Origin: an uncultured Bacteroidota bacterium
Lineage (GTDB): Bacteria; Bacteroidota; Bacteroidia; Chitinophagales; Saprospiraceae
Assembly: GCA_937872515.1 (NCBI GenBank)
Contig: CALMSX010000025.1
Coordinates: 1 to 64,000 of the forward strand
Length of the DNA: 64,000 bases
Direction: 5' to 3'
Shown in pieces: positions 1 to 9,231 of this stretch (its first letter is position 1; the number at the start of each line of letters is the position of its first letter). Under the pieces are notes generated by a model. That model searched no databases and had not been told where the DNA came from. It saw only the letters and a list, made by a program, of their open reading frames with translations. The position numbers and the translations under genes are program-made.

Positions 1-2961
1 CAAGGTCCATGTTCTGATCACTTTGCTGTTTCCGCCACATCCAATGCCACATGCACTCAATGTTTGGTCTGTATAAGTAGCGTAGATGCTACATACGTTG
101 TTGTCGATTTTCTGTGCGTGTAAGTTACCGTCTCTTCCTACTGCATAGTAGTGTGGGTATGCATATGCATAACCTTCGTTCAATTCAACTACGCCTGCTG
201 GTGATCCTTGTGCTTCTGTCCAGTCATCCTGGAAGCCGCCTACACCTGCTCCGCTTCTTGAATCTACATCATAGTATGCTGCTACGTCTGCTGGTGTTAC
301 ACCTGCTCCGCAGTTTTCAATCAATACCAATGATGGTGGCAACAATACATCTCCTAATCCGATGTTTTCTACTGTTATGGTTTGTACGCAAGTTGCTGCA
401 TTGTTTGATGCATCTTTTGCTGTCCATGTTCTTGTGATTACATCACCGTCACATCCGTTGTTTGATACATGATCAGCAAATGTCCATGTGTAGTCTTCTC
501 CACAAGGTCCTTGTGGGAAGAAGCCTGCCTGCTGACATCCGTTGAATCTGAATTCTGCTCCTCTTACTTCTCCATCTACGCCTGCATCATCAAATGCATC
601 TACGATTCTGATGGTCCATGTTCCTACCAATGGTTCTCCGTCAAATATTGAGAACATTGGAGTTGGGATCAAGCCTGGGAATGCGTGGTTGTTTCCTGAT
701 TGGTAGTCAACACAAAGGTCTGTTACTACTCCTTCGTCATCGCATACAAAGTTTACACCTGTATCGTTTGGCTGAAGTCCGCAGAAGCCTCCCCAGATTG
801 TTGATGTTGTTCCTGCAGGTGATGTTACTGTGATGGTCATATCACCCATCCACTCGTTTCCTACATTTACCAATACATCTAAGTCGGTTACATTACATGT
901 AACGTGTGCTGGTACTGTGTATGTCAATGTTACTGCATTGGCTGCTCCTCCTTCGAATGGAATTGGTGCTGTTACCAATGGAATTCTGTTTCCGTTGAAA
1001 GGTGGAACTGGTACTGCTGGGATTGGGTCGATACATGTTACTGTAAAGTCGCCACATGTGATAACTGGAGGCAATTTGTCTTCAGCTACGATATTTCCCC
1101 AACATGAGTTGCCTGTTTCTGGATCTGTTACGGTTACTCCGTATGCGCCTGGTGTTGAAATTACGTTGCCACCGCCTGTAACGGTTACAATGTACTCATC
1201 ATAACAGCCATATGGGCCGCCTTCCAATACCATGTCTGCATTTACTACTACCTGACAGTCGTCACCCAATGAAATGTTCACTAAGTCATTACATGCCAAT
1301 GCTGTTGTTGCAAATGGGTATTCCTGTACTGTGATGCCGAAAGAACATGTTGCCATGTTGCCCGCTACGTCTGTCAATTTGAATGAGTTGGTAGTTGTTC
1401 CAATTACAAACTCTGCTCCACTTGGCAAACCTGCTGTTTGCACCAATGGTGGTGCTGTTGTTCCAGCCTGGTATACAATTGCTCCGTTGAATACACGTGG
1501 TGTGAAACCATTTGTCCAAGGTGAGTTGTTGGTATAACCTGCATTCAAGGTGATGTTTGCATCTGAGTAAGTCTGGTTACCTCCGTTTCCGTTGGTATAG
1601 TTACTTGATGCTGACAACGTTGTCAATGCGATACCTGTAGTGGTTCCTGGTGCTAAGATCAATGGCGTTGCCAATACGGCATTTGTCAATGTTCCGTTTC
1701 CTGGGAATGGTCCAGAGAATGGTCCTGTCATCGCGTTTGCCTGGCCGTGTAACGTCCATGCTGCTGCGTTGGTAGTTGATCCTGTAAACGTTCCAGCTTT
1801 TCTGTGTATGTTTACCATCGTTGCACCTGTGATGTTCATCTTGATGGTGCTGATGATAATGTTTGATGTAGAGTTGTTTACCAGGTCAAAAAATATCTGA
1901 CCACCTGCTGAGTTTCCGTTACCTCCTGATGTGATTGTATTCAGGGTAGTCAATGGACCTACAAATGGACAGTTGTCACTTCCGGTTACTGTATAAGTTA
2001 CCAATTGTGAACACTCTCCTGGTTTCAAGCTATAAGTGATGTCTGCAGGACATACCAAAGTTGGTGCCTCTGTATCGTTTACTGTGATGTTCTGTGTTGC
2101 TGTTACTGCTGGGTTTGCTCCTACGATGCTGTAGGTTACAGTTGTAGTTCCTACTGGGTAAGTTCCACTTGCGTTGGCACCACCTGCTGTCCATGAGTTG
2201 CTGATGATCGCTGGTACTACTGTCAATTCATTAACTGCGAAGTTGTCAATTCCAACTCCCCATGCCCATGAATCCAACAAGTCATCGTGGATAAATCTCA
2301 CTTTGAATCCTGCATTCATCTCTGCTGTTACGTTCAATGCCAATACTCCACTTGCATCTGCTGTTCCTGTACTGGTGTGCTTGTTGATCCATGCACTTCC
2401 GTTCCATACATCAACTCTGAACTGTGCGCTCAGGTTGTCAAAGAAATAGCCAAATCTTACTTCGTAAGTCTTGCCTACTGCTGGGGCTACTCCTGATACT
2501 GGTGATTCGATCCATGCAATACCGTCGAATGCACTTCCTGCATCGTCGTCACTGATTACTGCTATACAACCAGAAAATCCTGCTGCTGCTGGTGCTGCTG
2601 CACTTAATGATGTTCCTGTATCTGTACAGTTCCAGTGGAATAAACCAACTCCGCCGCATGCTGCTGCGTTGCCTGTTGATCCTACTCCATCCGCTGCGTT
2701 TTCTTCAATAAAACCGGTTGTCCAACCTCCTGGTTGTGCACAGCCGTTGAAGTTCTGCGAGCCTATTGCTACTGTGGTTACACTCTGACACGCTGTTCCA
2801 GCTACTGCTGAAGCCAACGTTACATTTGCTCCACATATACCAGTCGTGTTACTCACCGTAACGTTCGCTGGTGCTGTTAATGTACATGCCTGTGACATCA
2901 CCTCTGATACCACGGCCAATACTGCCAGCATAATTAATATTGTATTCTTTATCTGTCTCAT
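1..2961 (-). CDS. Giant secreted HYR/P-domain surface protein, C-terminus cut by window edge
   Basis: An open frame of 987 codons runs without a stop from ATG at 2961 to base 1, so the C-terminus is missing. The N-terminus is a signal peptide (MRQIKNTILIMLAVLAVVS..., cleavage near MSQA). After it comes a jelly-roll-like region (about 2200-2800), then HYR-type beta-sandwich repeats with the signature TEAPTLVCPADI and SDNCP. A proprotein-convertase P-like domain lies at about 537-935 (VGNEWMGDMTITVTSPAG ... LVGTWTIRIVDAFDDAG). More HYR-like sequence follows (TRTWTAKDASNNAATC). Such proteins are exported and usually end in a T9SS or CHU_C tail, here out of view. Codon use is strongly restricted (Ala mostly GCA, Val GTA, Thr ACA, Pro CCA, Asn AAC), unlike the mixed usage of neighbouring genes, which suggests very high expression. 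It is 33 nt downstream of a small secreted protein gene and probably cotranscribed. Its exact role is unknown; adhesion or a surface layer is an inference. Confidence 0.85.
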   Translation of the reverse strand, partial: MRQIKNTILIMLAVLAVVSEVMSQACTLTAPANVTVSNTTGICGANVTLASAVAGTACQSVTTVAIGSQNFNGCAQPGGWTTGFIEENAADGVGSTGNAAACGGVGLFHWNCTDTGTSLSAAAPAAAGFSGCIAVISDDDAGSAFDGIAWIESPVSGVAPAVGKTYEVRFGYFFDNLSAQFRVDVWNGSAWINKHTSTGTADASGVLALNVTAEMNAGFKVRFIHDDLLDSWAWGVGIDNFAVNELTVVPAIISNSWTAGGANASGTYPVGTTTVTYSIVGANPAVTATQNITVNDTEAPTLVCPADITYSLKPGECSQLVTYTVTGSDNCPFVGPLTTLNTITSGGNGNSAGGQIFFDLVNNSTSNIIISTIKMNITGATMVNIHRKAGTFTGSTTNAAAWTLHGQANAMTGPFSGPFPGNGTLTNAVLATPLILAPGTTTGIALTTLSASSNYTNGNGGNQTYSDANITLNAGYTNNSPWTNGFTPRVFNGAIVYQAGTTAPPLVQTAGLPSGAEFVIGTTTNSFKLTDVAGNMATCSFGITVQEYPFATTALACNDLVNISLGDDCQVVVNADMVLEGGPYGCYDEYIVTVTGGGNVISTPGAYGVTVTDPETGNSCWGNIVAEDKLPPVITCGDFTVTCIDPIPAVPVPPFNGNRIPLVTAPIPFEGGAANAVTLTYTVPAHVTCNVTDLDVLVNVGNEWMGDMTITVTSPAGTTSTIWGGFCGLQPNDTGVNFVCDDEGVVTDLCVDYQSGNNHAFPGLIPTPMFSIFDGEPLVGTWTIRIVDAFDDAGVDGEVRGAEFRFNGCQQAGFFPQGPCGEDYTWTFADHVSNNGCDGDVITRTWTAKDASNNAATCVQTITVENIGLGDVLLPPSLVLIENCGAGVTPADVAAYYDVDSRSGAGVGGFQDDWTEAQGSPAGVVELNEGYAYAYPHYYAVGRDGNLHAQKIDNNVCSIYATYTDQTLSACGIGCGGNSKVIRTWTL

Positions 2962-2994
2962 ATTATTGATTGGTTTTTACTTTACGCGATTCCA

Positions 2995-3432
2995 TTATCC
3001 TTTTAACAATGACTTTATATGCGATTTGATCGCATAGTATATGTCAAAATTGCCTACCTGGTACTTCTTATTGTACTCCACCATTGTCGCATGATATTCA
3101 CTCATACGGTCTGTCTTTCCACTCATTGTAGCAAATACTGATTCTACAGCATCTGCAACAGTAGTGTTGCTGTCTTGGATCTTCTCATAGATCGCTTTGT
3201 AAGTAAAAATCTGGAACTGTCCGTAACGGTAGTCCACGTGCTGGGTAGGTAGGTTGCTAATTGCCTGGCTGACTGATGTCGCTTTCGCTTCCAGTACCGA
3301 TACCGCCTGCTGTTTGCCCATGTATTGAGCGCTAAGCGTATTGAATACTGTTGCTCCAACAAACACCAAACATACCATCACTAGCTTGCCTAATCCTGCC
3401 ATCCTGAAAACTTTGACAAAATTGTCCTTCAT
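2995..3432 (-). CDS. Small secreted protein of unknown function, partner of the giant surface protein
   Basis: 145 residues from ATG at 3432 (MKDNFVKVFRMAG...). The frame is open further upstream to 3519, but that extension is Cys-rich and lies before the hydrophobic segment, so it is rejected. Residues about 15-35 (LVMVCLVFVGATVFNTLSAQ) form a signal peptide with cleavage after AQ. The mature part is mostly helical and charged, with no recognised family. The stop lies 33 nt before the start of the giant HYR protein, so the two are likely one transcript. Codon use is biased in the same way as the downstream gene, which again suggests high expression. I do not recognise the gene. Confidence 0.7.
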   Translation of the reverse strand: MKDNFVKVFRMAGLGKLVMVCLVFVGATVFNTLSAQYMGKQQAVSVLEAKATSVSQAISNLPTQHVDYRYGQFQIFTYKAIYEKIQDSNTTVADAVESVFATMSGKTDRMSEYHATMVEYNKKYQVGNFDIYYAIKSHIKSLLKG

Positions 3433-3628
3433 GATAATGAGTTTTGGTTTTAAAAAATTTAAAAAATTTGAGCCATATAATACACACAAGCAGTCAGATG
3501 CAATGCAACTGTCTGCCAATGAAAAAATATAAATCTTAGGGAGGAAATCTTACTTAGAAAGGAGTTGAGTTTGGTTCCTAAATTGAGTAATCATCCCTCA
3601 GGTTGTAGTTTCTTACTTCTATTGGTAA

Positions 3629-3636
3629 CAAAGGTA
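3629..3636 (-). promoter_or_regulatory. Candidate -7 box for the 145-aa/giant surface protein operon
   Basis: The minus strand reads TACCTTTG, a full match to the Bacteroidota -7 element TAnnTTTG. No TTG lies at the ideal 19-nt spacing; the nearest candidate is 15 nt away. It would give a leader of about 190 nt before the ATG at 3432. The 3433-3883 gap otherwise holds only the terminator of the next gene and AT-rich DNA. Confidence 0.4.
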
Positions 3637-3826
3637 AAAATAAATCAATCTCAAAAACTACCTAAAGAGGGGTATTTATAAAATATTAACAAATAATAAT
3701 TCATATAGTATTGATTATCTGATGTTTATAAAATCATGTCGGATAAATGTCATTTTACACACTAATTTCTATCCATTTAGGAAAGAAAATATATGAAAAT
3801 AACCCAAATCACAGTTTTATAAATAA

Positions 3827-3856
3827 AAAGAGAGAGATGGATCCATCTCTCTCTTT
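3827..3856 (-). terminator. Intrinsic terminator after porP/sprF-like gene
   Basis: A perfect 15-bp inverted repeat (AAAGAGAGAGATGG/its complement, centred on GGATCC). On the minus strand it is followed by TTTATTTAT. It lies 28 nt past the stop of the PorP/SprF-like gene at 3884, the expected place for its terminator. Confidence 0.75.
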
Positions 3857-3883
3857 GATTTTCGATTTATGTCGTTAGACCAA

Positions 3884-4822
3884 TTATTTCATTTCAACTG
3901 CAGGCTTTTCTTTTTTAGTTCCAATGTCAACCCTGGCTGTAATTTCATGAGAGCCATTGTTGTAGTCCTGGAATTGCTGGTTGGAAACATTGTAAGAATA
4001 ATAGAACCCAATACGATCAATGTTCATGCCCAATAAGAAGCCCAACATTTTATCCGCTCCTACCCTGTAAGTAACACCACCTGTCAGCTTTTCCTCTAAA
4101 AATCCAAGCTTCAGGTTAAGATCAACGTGGGTTGGTACATTGTTTAATTTTTTCAATAATATAGAAGGCGACATTGATATACCTGTGCTAGCAGATGTCA
4201 CTTTATATCCAAAATTTAACATGAAACCAATCTCTCGTTCATCATTGACAGTAGTATTATCAATTCGTGAAGAAATCAGCGAAGGCAAAGCAATGCCATA
4301 GGTAAATTGCCCATTGTAAATGCCGTGAACGCCAAAAGATGCATCAATGTATTCTATCCCTTCTCTGCGGGCATTGATCACTGCATCCGGTTCGTTGAGA
4401 GAACTTCCTGCATTGTAGTTGTTGAGTCCGTGTTTTATGTACTCAGCCGACAAACCAATGCCGAGTTGGTTGGTAGCACTTTTGATGTTGTAAGAGAAGC
4501 CAAGCTGGCCTTTGGTGGTTTGCAGGGCGCCGAAGTTGTCTTGCAAGGCCAAAACACCGATTCCCAATCGGTTGCCCAACATGCCGTCATACGACAAAGA
4601 AACTGTTTTAGGACTGCCTGGAAAGGTAGACCAGGTATTCCTGTAGTTGATCAAAAGTTGCTGGCCACCATGTTGGGCTATTGCGCCCGGGTTGACCAAA
4701 ACCTGATTAAAAAAGGAATGCGAGTATACGTATCTTTCATCAAAATAACGCTGTGCTACAGCACTGCTCACGAAAACGATACACATCAAGGCAGGCATCC
4801 ATATTTTCTGAATCAATTTCAT
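3884..4822 (-). CDS. PorP/SprF family type IX secretion outer membrane protein
   Basis: 312 residues. Residues 1-23 are a signal peptide ending VAQ, followed by the family hallmark around FFNQVLVNPGAIAQHGG and YRNTWSTFPGSPKTVSLSYDG. The remainder alternates beta strands as expected of an outer-membrane barrel (FGYKVTSASTGISMSPSIL, GFYYSYNVSNQQ). Family knowledge: PorP/SprF proteins are outer-membrane partners needed to secrete or anchor SprB-like adhesins with CHU_C tails. The gene directly follows such an adhesin (4880-8014) with a 57-nt gap and no promoter box between, so it is probably cotranscribed and dedicated to it. The length is normal for the family. Confidence 0.92.
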   Translation of the reverse strand: MKLIQKIWMPALMCIVFVSSAVAQRYFDERYVYSHSFFNQVLVNPGAIAQHGGQQLLINYRNTWSTFPGSPKTVSLSYDGMLGNRLGIGVLALQDNFGALQTTKGQLGFSYNIKSATNQLGIGLSAEYIKHGLNNYNAGSSLNEPDAVINARREGIEYIDASFGVHGIYNGQFTYGIALPSLISSRIDNTTVNDEREIGFMLNFGYKVTSASTGISMSPSILLKKLNNVPTHVDLNLKLGFLEEKLTGGVTYRVGADKMLGFLLGMNIDRIGFYYSYNVSNQQFQDYNNGSHEITARVDIGTKKEKPAVEMK

Positions 4823-4879
4823 TTTATTTCTTATTAATGGTGTTTGTTATTGTTTCGAATGGTAGTTCTGACAATAAAA

Positions 4880-7800
4880 TTAATTTTCTCTGATGATGGT
4901 TAAAGTTCCTTTATAGCTGGTAATCTGATTAGCAGATCCCACAACATTGATTACCCAGAGGTAACTGTTTTCCGGAAGGGCTACACCATCCAGATCAATA
5001 CCGTCCCACAGGTTGTCATAGTTCTTTTGGGAAAAAACCAGGTTGCCCCATCTGTCGTAAACAAACAATTCGTTTTCATCATTCGGAGCGCACGAAATGA
5101 CAAAGTAGTCATTGGCACCATCGCCATTGGGCGTAATGATATTTCTTACCTCTTCGTAGCAGGTTCCTGTATTGTCACAATCTCCAACATTGAGGTTGGG
5201 GGCAGATTGCTGGCAACCATTGGCATCGGTAACTACCAGGCTGTAGGTTCCAATTTCCAGGTTGTCAAGGTCCTGGGTATTATCTCCTGTTGACCACGCA
5301 TAACTATAGCCTCCTGCACCTCCGCTGACAGAGATATCGATAGCACCTTCATCCTGTCCTTCGGTACTGCAATCAATGGATTTGCTAATCAGGATGATAG
5401 TAGGCTGGGTTACGGTATAGGCTTTGGTCACTGATTTATTGTCAGCATCGGTTAATTTAACCGTATAGGCTCCAACGCACAAGCCGCTGAAGTTGAAACT
5501 ACCTGCAGCAGCAAGCGTTCTTGTTCCCGTTGATGCACCTGAAAGGGTAACGGTATAAGGTGCTTTTCCTGTGGCATCAACTATACCGGAAATCACAGCA
5601 TCGCATGCATTGACGCACGAAACTCCGTAACCACTGTTGGTATTTTCAGAGCTGACACTAGCTGAAAAACTTGGGTCAGTTGGATCGGTTATTAAAGTTA
5701 TGGTAAAGGCTGTGCTTGTAGCTTTACAACCATTGGCATCGGTAACTACGACTGTATAAGTTCCAGGAGCCAGCCCTGATAGATCCTGGGTGGTTGCGGT
5801 ACTGCTACCTGACCACTGGTAAGTATAGTCTGGGGTTCCCCCGACCACTGATAAATCAATGGCTCCATTGGATCCGGTAGAATTGGTGTGAACGCCTGTT
5901 ACGGTGATTGCTGCAGCAGGTTGTCCCACCACAATCAGTTGTGATGCCGTTTTGGTTGGGTTTGATTTATCAGATACTGTCACTCCATAAGTACCAGCGG
6001 CTAGGTTGGTCCGTGATGTACCTGTTTCTGTTGAGTTGGCCCATACAATGGTGTAATCCGGGCACCCACCAGTTATGGCCAATGAAATGCTGCCGGATGC
6101 TTCATTGAAACATTTGGCATTGACTACCGTTGCATTAATTCTGACATCTTCAACCGGATTTTCTCCTACATCAAAAGACCGGGAAGCTGAACATAAATTA
6201 GCATCGGTCACTGTGACGGTATAGCTGCCCTTGCTTAGTTGCGTTAAATCTTTTGTATTGGGGCCATGAGCCCATGCAAAGGTATAGTTGGGTGTACCGC
6301 CGTTGACAGTAAGGGTGATGCTTCCTAAAGTACCACAGCCTACATTGACAACATTGCCTGAAACGGATATGGCAGCTGCAGGTTGACTGATGGTAGCTGT
6401 TTTGCTACACATTACTGTACCGCTACAGGTAACTTCCAAGACATAGGTTCCAGACGGGATATTGGTTAGGTTGCACGCGCTCACTGGCAATGGATTGCCA
6501 AAAGCCACTCCGTCTTTTTTCCAAATACATTGACAATCCGCCGTTGCATTGATAACGGTGGCAGTGATATTGCCATCCGAACCACCAAAACAAGATACAT
6601 TTTTAAATCCTGTGATGTTACATTCTATCGGCTGTGTTGTGCAGGTAATTTTTACAGAGCCGGCATCCACCGTATAGGGTATTTTAATGGCATTTGCATT
6701 GATAAATTCAACCGTAAAGTTGGGCAGGTCAGAAACGTTGACAGCTGAGGTAGCATCGCATGCACCTGTACCTTTAAATCTCATGTTAAACAACAAGCCA
6801 TTGTTGGTGATTGTGGTAGGTGATGTGCCATTAAACCAATTGAAACGGTAAGTATCTCCACTTGGGTCCAAAGAACCCGCAGGGTTGCCCGGCAAGGCGT
6901 CCATATTTCTGTTGACAAAGGTTAGCACATTTTTATCCCACTTGATGCCCATTTGAACACCGGTGATATCGATGAAATTTTCAACACGGAAGGCTACATC
7001 AATTTCATTGTCTTTATTTACTGTTACCTCGGCTATAGTTACTTTCAATTGGGCCACATTGGCTACGGTAACCTTTCCATCAATATTTACATAAGGAACA
7101 GAATTGCCTTGAGAGTTGGTATATTCAGTTTCCAAATCACCATTGGGAGCTGTATTGACCAGGTCAATGATTGTCATTGAACCAACAGGACCAATCACAT
7201 TAAAACATATTTCCATAAGCCTTTCGCCATTTGGGATGGTAAGAGGCGGATTGGAACCAGGATTAAGCCAAACAAAATTAAACTCGCCACTACCTATATT
7301 GGAAGTGTTGTATTGATTACCTGGCAGTGCATCGTATTTAATGGGTAAAACCATTTGTAAAACGGTTGGATCCCATTTGATTTTTGACTGGGCTCCGTCC
7401 ATATTTATAAAGTTGTCTACTTTAATAGGGATGCAGAGTTGCACATTTGGAGGTGTAACCAATTGAGGCGCAGTCACTGTGAGGTCATCTCCCCCACCGC
7501 CACCAGGAGTACATCCTGTGCCATTGATTTTGGCTTTACCTTCGGTAAAAGAGACTGGTAAAACCTCAAAATTTTCATTGTAATATTCGCTCTTGGTAGG
7601 CGTATTGCTGCCAAAAACGCGGGTTGAGTCGCACTCAACACCCACCGCTTTTAGTCTTAGGGTAAACAATCTGGTATTGGCAGGAAGACTAACCGTATTG
7701 GCATTAGACCAAAGGCAAGAAGTCTGGCCCTGTTTGATGGGTGACCCTACCCCTGGAGTAGCAATGTCGAGACTACCCTCCAGCACCTGCGGACTGATGA

Positions 7801-8014
7801 TGTTGGAAATGGCAGCAAATCTAAACTTGGTTGAGTCCCAGTTGATAGAAAATTGCATGCCGAACAAGTTGTTAAAATTGGCTACCGTGACATCAATATT
7901 GGCAGTATCGCTGGCATTTACGCTGGCTGTGCCGTATTTAATGTTCAGGTTTTGTGCAGACAAGCCGGAAAAGATCAGCGTGGAAAGTACCGCAACGAAA
8001 AAAAATTTCCTCAT
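4880..8014 (-). CDS. Cell-surface adhesin: three cohesin-like domains, SprB repeats, CHU_C tail
   Basis: 1044 residues from ATG at 8014 (MRKFFFVAVLSTLIFSGLSAQ signal peptide). The frame opens at 8035, but the promoter box at 8046-8053 puts the transcript start at about 8040, leaving too short a leader for that ATG. Three cohesin-like beta-sandwich domains occupy about residues 22-164, 178-318 and 323-457 (each with VxNF...GxQxxIxWD). From about 460 come SprB-type repeats (GSITLTVNGGTPNYTFAW, GSYTVTVTDANLC, GTYTVVVTDANGC, GTYSLVVTDANGC). The C-terminal 90 residues are a CHU_C gliding-motility-associated tail (IITPNGDGANDYFVISC, WDGIDLDG). Family knowledge: this tail directs export by T9SS. It is followed by a PorP/SprF partner gene. 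An adhesive or scaffold role is inferred. Confidence 0.9.
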   Translation of the reverse strand: MRKFFFVAVLSTLIFSGLSAQNLNIKYGTASVNASDTANIDVTVANFNNLFGMQFSINWDSTKFRFAAISNIISPQVLEGSLDIATPGVGSPIKQGQTSCLWSNANTVSLPANTRLFTLRLKAVGVECDSTRVFGSNTPTKSEYYNENFEVLPVSFTEGKAKINGTGCTPGGGGGDDLTVTAPQLVTPPNVQLCIPIKVDNFINMDGAQSKIKWDPTVLQMVLPIKYDALPGNQYNTSNIGSGEFNFVWLNPGSNPPLTIPNGERLMEICFNVIGPVGSMTIIDLVNTAPNGDLETEYTNSQGNSVPYVNIDGKVTVANVAQLKVTIAEVTVNKDNEIDVAFRVENFIDITGVQMGIKWDKNVLTFVNRNMDALPGNPAGSLDPSGDTYRFNWFNGTSPTTITNNGLLFNMRFKGTGACDATSAVNVSDLPNFTVEFINANAIKIPYTVDAGSVKITCTTQPIECNITGFKNVSCFGGSDGNITATVINATADCQCIWKKDGVAFGNPLPVSACNLTNIPSGTYVLEVTCSGTVMCSKTATISQPAAAISVSGNVVNVGCGTLGSITLTVNGGTPNYTFAWAHGPNTKDLTQLSKGSYTVTVTDANLCSASRSFDVGENPVEDVRINATVVNAKCFNEASGSISLAITGGCPDYTIVWANSTETGTSRTNLAAGTYGVTVSDKSNPTKTASQLIVVGQPAAAITVTGVHTNSTGSNGAIDLSVVGGTPDYTYQWSGSSTATTQDLSGLAPGTYTVVVTDANGCKATSTAFTITLITDPTDPSFSASVSSENTNSGYGVSCVNACDAVISGIVDATGKAPYTVTLSGASTGTRTLAAAGSFNFSGLCVGAYTVKLTDADNKSVTKAYTVTQPTIILISKSIDCSTEGQDEGAIDISVSGGAGGYSYAWSTGDNTQDLDNLEIGTYSLVVTDANGCQQSAPNLNVGDCDNTGTCYEEVRNIITPNGDGANDYFVISCAPNDENELFVYDRWGNLVFSQKNYDNLWDGIDLDGVALPENSYLWVINVVGSANQITSYKGTLTIIREN

Positions 8015-8045
8015 TATCGAGAATTTATGTTTCAAAATTAATTTA

Positions 8046-8077
8046 CAAAAATAAGCAATTCAATTCACTGTGGGCAA
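8046..8077 (-). promoter_or_regulatory. Promoter for cohesin/SprB adhesin operon
   Basis: The minus strand has TTG (8075-8077), a 21-nt spacer, then TATTTTTG (8046-8053), matching the Bacteroidota vegetative promoter. The predicted start of transcription near 8040 supports translation from ATG 8014 rather than 8035. The rest of 8054-8320 is AT-rich with only a weak plus-strand box. Confidence 0.5.
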
Positions 8078-8290
8078 GATTGCCCCAGATTAATTGTATT
8101 TAATTGATTTTATTAGCCTTATATATGGGGTTTTTGTGTTCTATCATGGTTTCATATTAATATTTTTCATCATATATAAGCAGCAAATTTTGAGCCAATT
8201 TTTAAATGGACTATGAAAGTAAACGTATAAAGCTCCAAAATTACTCCCCAAAGACTTAAAATAGAATTAAAATATGAGCAAACCGGGTAT

Positions 8291-8298
8291 TAATTTTG
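8291..8298 (+). promoter_or_regulatory. Candidate -7 box for the fatty acid hydroxylase-like gene
   Basis: TAATTTTG matches TAnnTTTG and lies 23 nt before the ATG at 8321. No TTG sits at the right distance upstream, so this is a weak call. Confidence 0.35.
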
Positions 8299-8320
8299 AA
8301 TTTGCATAAAAGAATGAGGT

Positions 8321-9139
8321 ATGGAGCAGTTTCTTGATTTTTTTGGAAAGTTACCCAATATAGGCAAAGTTGGCTGGATTGTGGTGTGTATGTCGATTTT
8401 TTGGATCTTGGAAGGAATGTGGCCTCTGGCAGGTTTTCGTTATCGAAAATGGCAGCATGCGTTTCCGAACCTGGTGTTACTGACCACCACCATTTTGATC
8501 AATGCCCTTTTTGGTGTGCTTACTGCCGGATTGTTTCTTTGGATGGATCAACACCAATTTGGCCTGTTGTACCTGGTTGATTTTCCATGGTGGATGGAGC
8601 TTATTATGGCCTTATTATTGCTGGATTTACTGGCGCAGTACCTCGTTCATTATCTCTTGCACAAGGTAAAATTTATGTGGAGATTTCACATGGTTCACCA
8701 CAGTGATACCGCAGTAGATGTAACTACCGGAACCCGCCACCATCCGGGTGATTACATGATGCGTGAAATGTTTTCATTGGTAGCTATTCTGGTAAGTGGG
8801 ATGCCCTTTGCTTTCTACGTTTTCTACAGGTTGACCACCATTTTGTTTACCTATTTCACCCATGCCAATCTTAACATACCCGGTTGGTTGGATAAGGCGA
8901 TCAGTTACATCTTTATTTCACCCCACATGCACAAGTTTCACCATCATTTTGAGAGACCCTGGACCGATACCAATTTTGGCAATATTTTTTCGATCTGGGA
9001 TCGATTGTTTGGCACTTTTGTATACGATGATCCCCGCAAAATAAGGTATGGCCTGGATGTATTGCAAGACAGCACCTCAGATCAACTGGGTTACCAGCTA
9101 AAGCTGCCATTTGACCCTACCATCAAGACGGACAGGTGA
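8321..9139 (+). CDS. Sterol desaturase / fatty acid hydroxylase family membrane protein
   Basis: 272 residues with several membrane segments (about 15-33, 45-75, 90-115, 150-175). It has the histidine clusters of the membrane di-iron superfamily: HYLLH near residue 110, HMVHH near 125, and HKFHHH near 207, followed by the conserved NFGNIFSIWDRLFGTF. The family binds two irons through these histidines and hydroxylates or desaturates lipid chains in the membrane; the substrate cannot be told from sequence. It is a single gene, transcribed away from the adhesin and followed by a bidirectional terminator shared with the tRNA genes. Confidence 0.9.
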   Translation: MEQFLDFFGKLPNIGKVGWIVVCMSIFWILEGMWPLAGFRYRKWQHAFPNLVLLTTTILINALFGVLTAGLFLWMDQHQFGLLYLVDFPWWMELIMALLLLDLLAQYLVHYLLHKVKFMWRFHMVHHSDTAVDVTTGTRHHPGDYMMREMFSLVAILVSGMPFAFYVFYRLTTILFTYFTHANLNIPGWLDKAISYIFISPHMHKFHHHFERPWTDTNFGNIFSIWDRLFGTFVYDDPRKIRYGLDVLQDSTSDQLGYQLKLPFDPTIKTDR

Positions 9140-9231
9140 TCAGTGTGTCCTGTTATCATGGGTATCGAACCCGGGTATCTGAGATATTCTACAAATTAAC
9201 AAAGAGGGCAGATAGCAGTTGATAAAAAAGC

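Noticed and set aside
114..2788. Many plus-strand frames of 60-120 codons opposite the giant HYR gene
   Set aside because: They are antisense shadows of one 987-codon minus-strand frame with signal peptide and domains; their translations are low-complexity and Cys/Leu-rich.
3433..3519. N-terminal extension of the 145-aa secreted protein
   Set aside because: Cys-rich, unconserved, and placed before the signal peptide; ATG 3432 is the sensible start.
4307..4837. 176-codon plus-strand frame opposite porP/sprF-like gene
   Set aside because: Antisense of a clear PorP/SprF protein; no family features.
5200..6640. Repeated segments that could look like a CRISPR or DNA repeat array
   Set aside because: Similarity is at protein level (SprB repeats); DNA copies differ and there is no regular spacer pattern.
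7593..8054. 153-codon plus-strand frame opposite the cohesin domains
   Set aside because: Antisense shadow; the minus strand has a signal peptide and cohesin-like domains.
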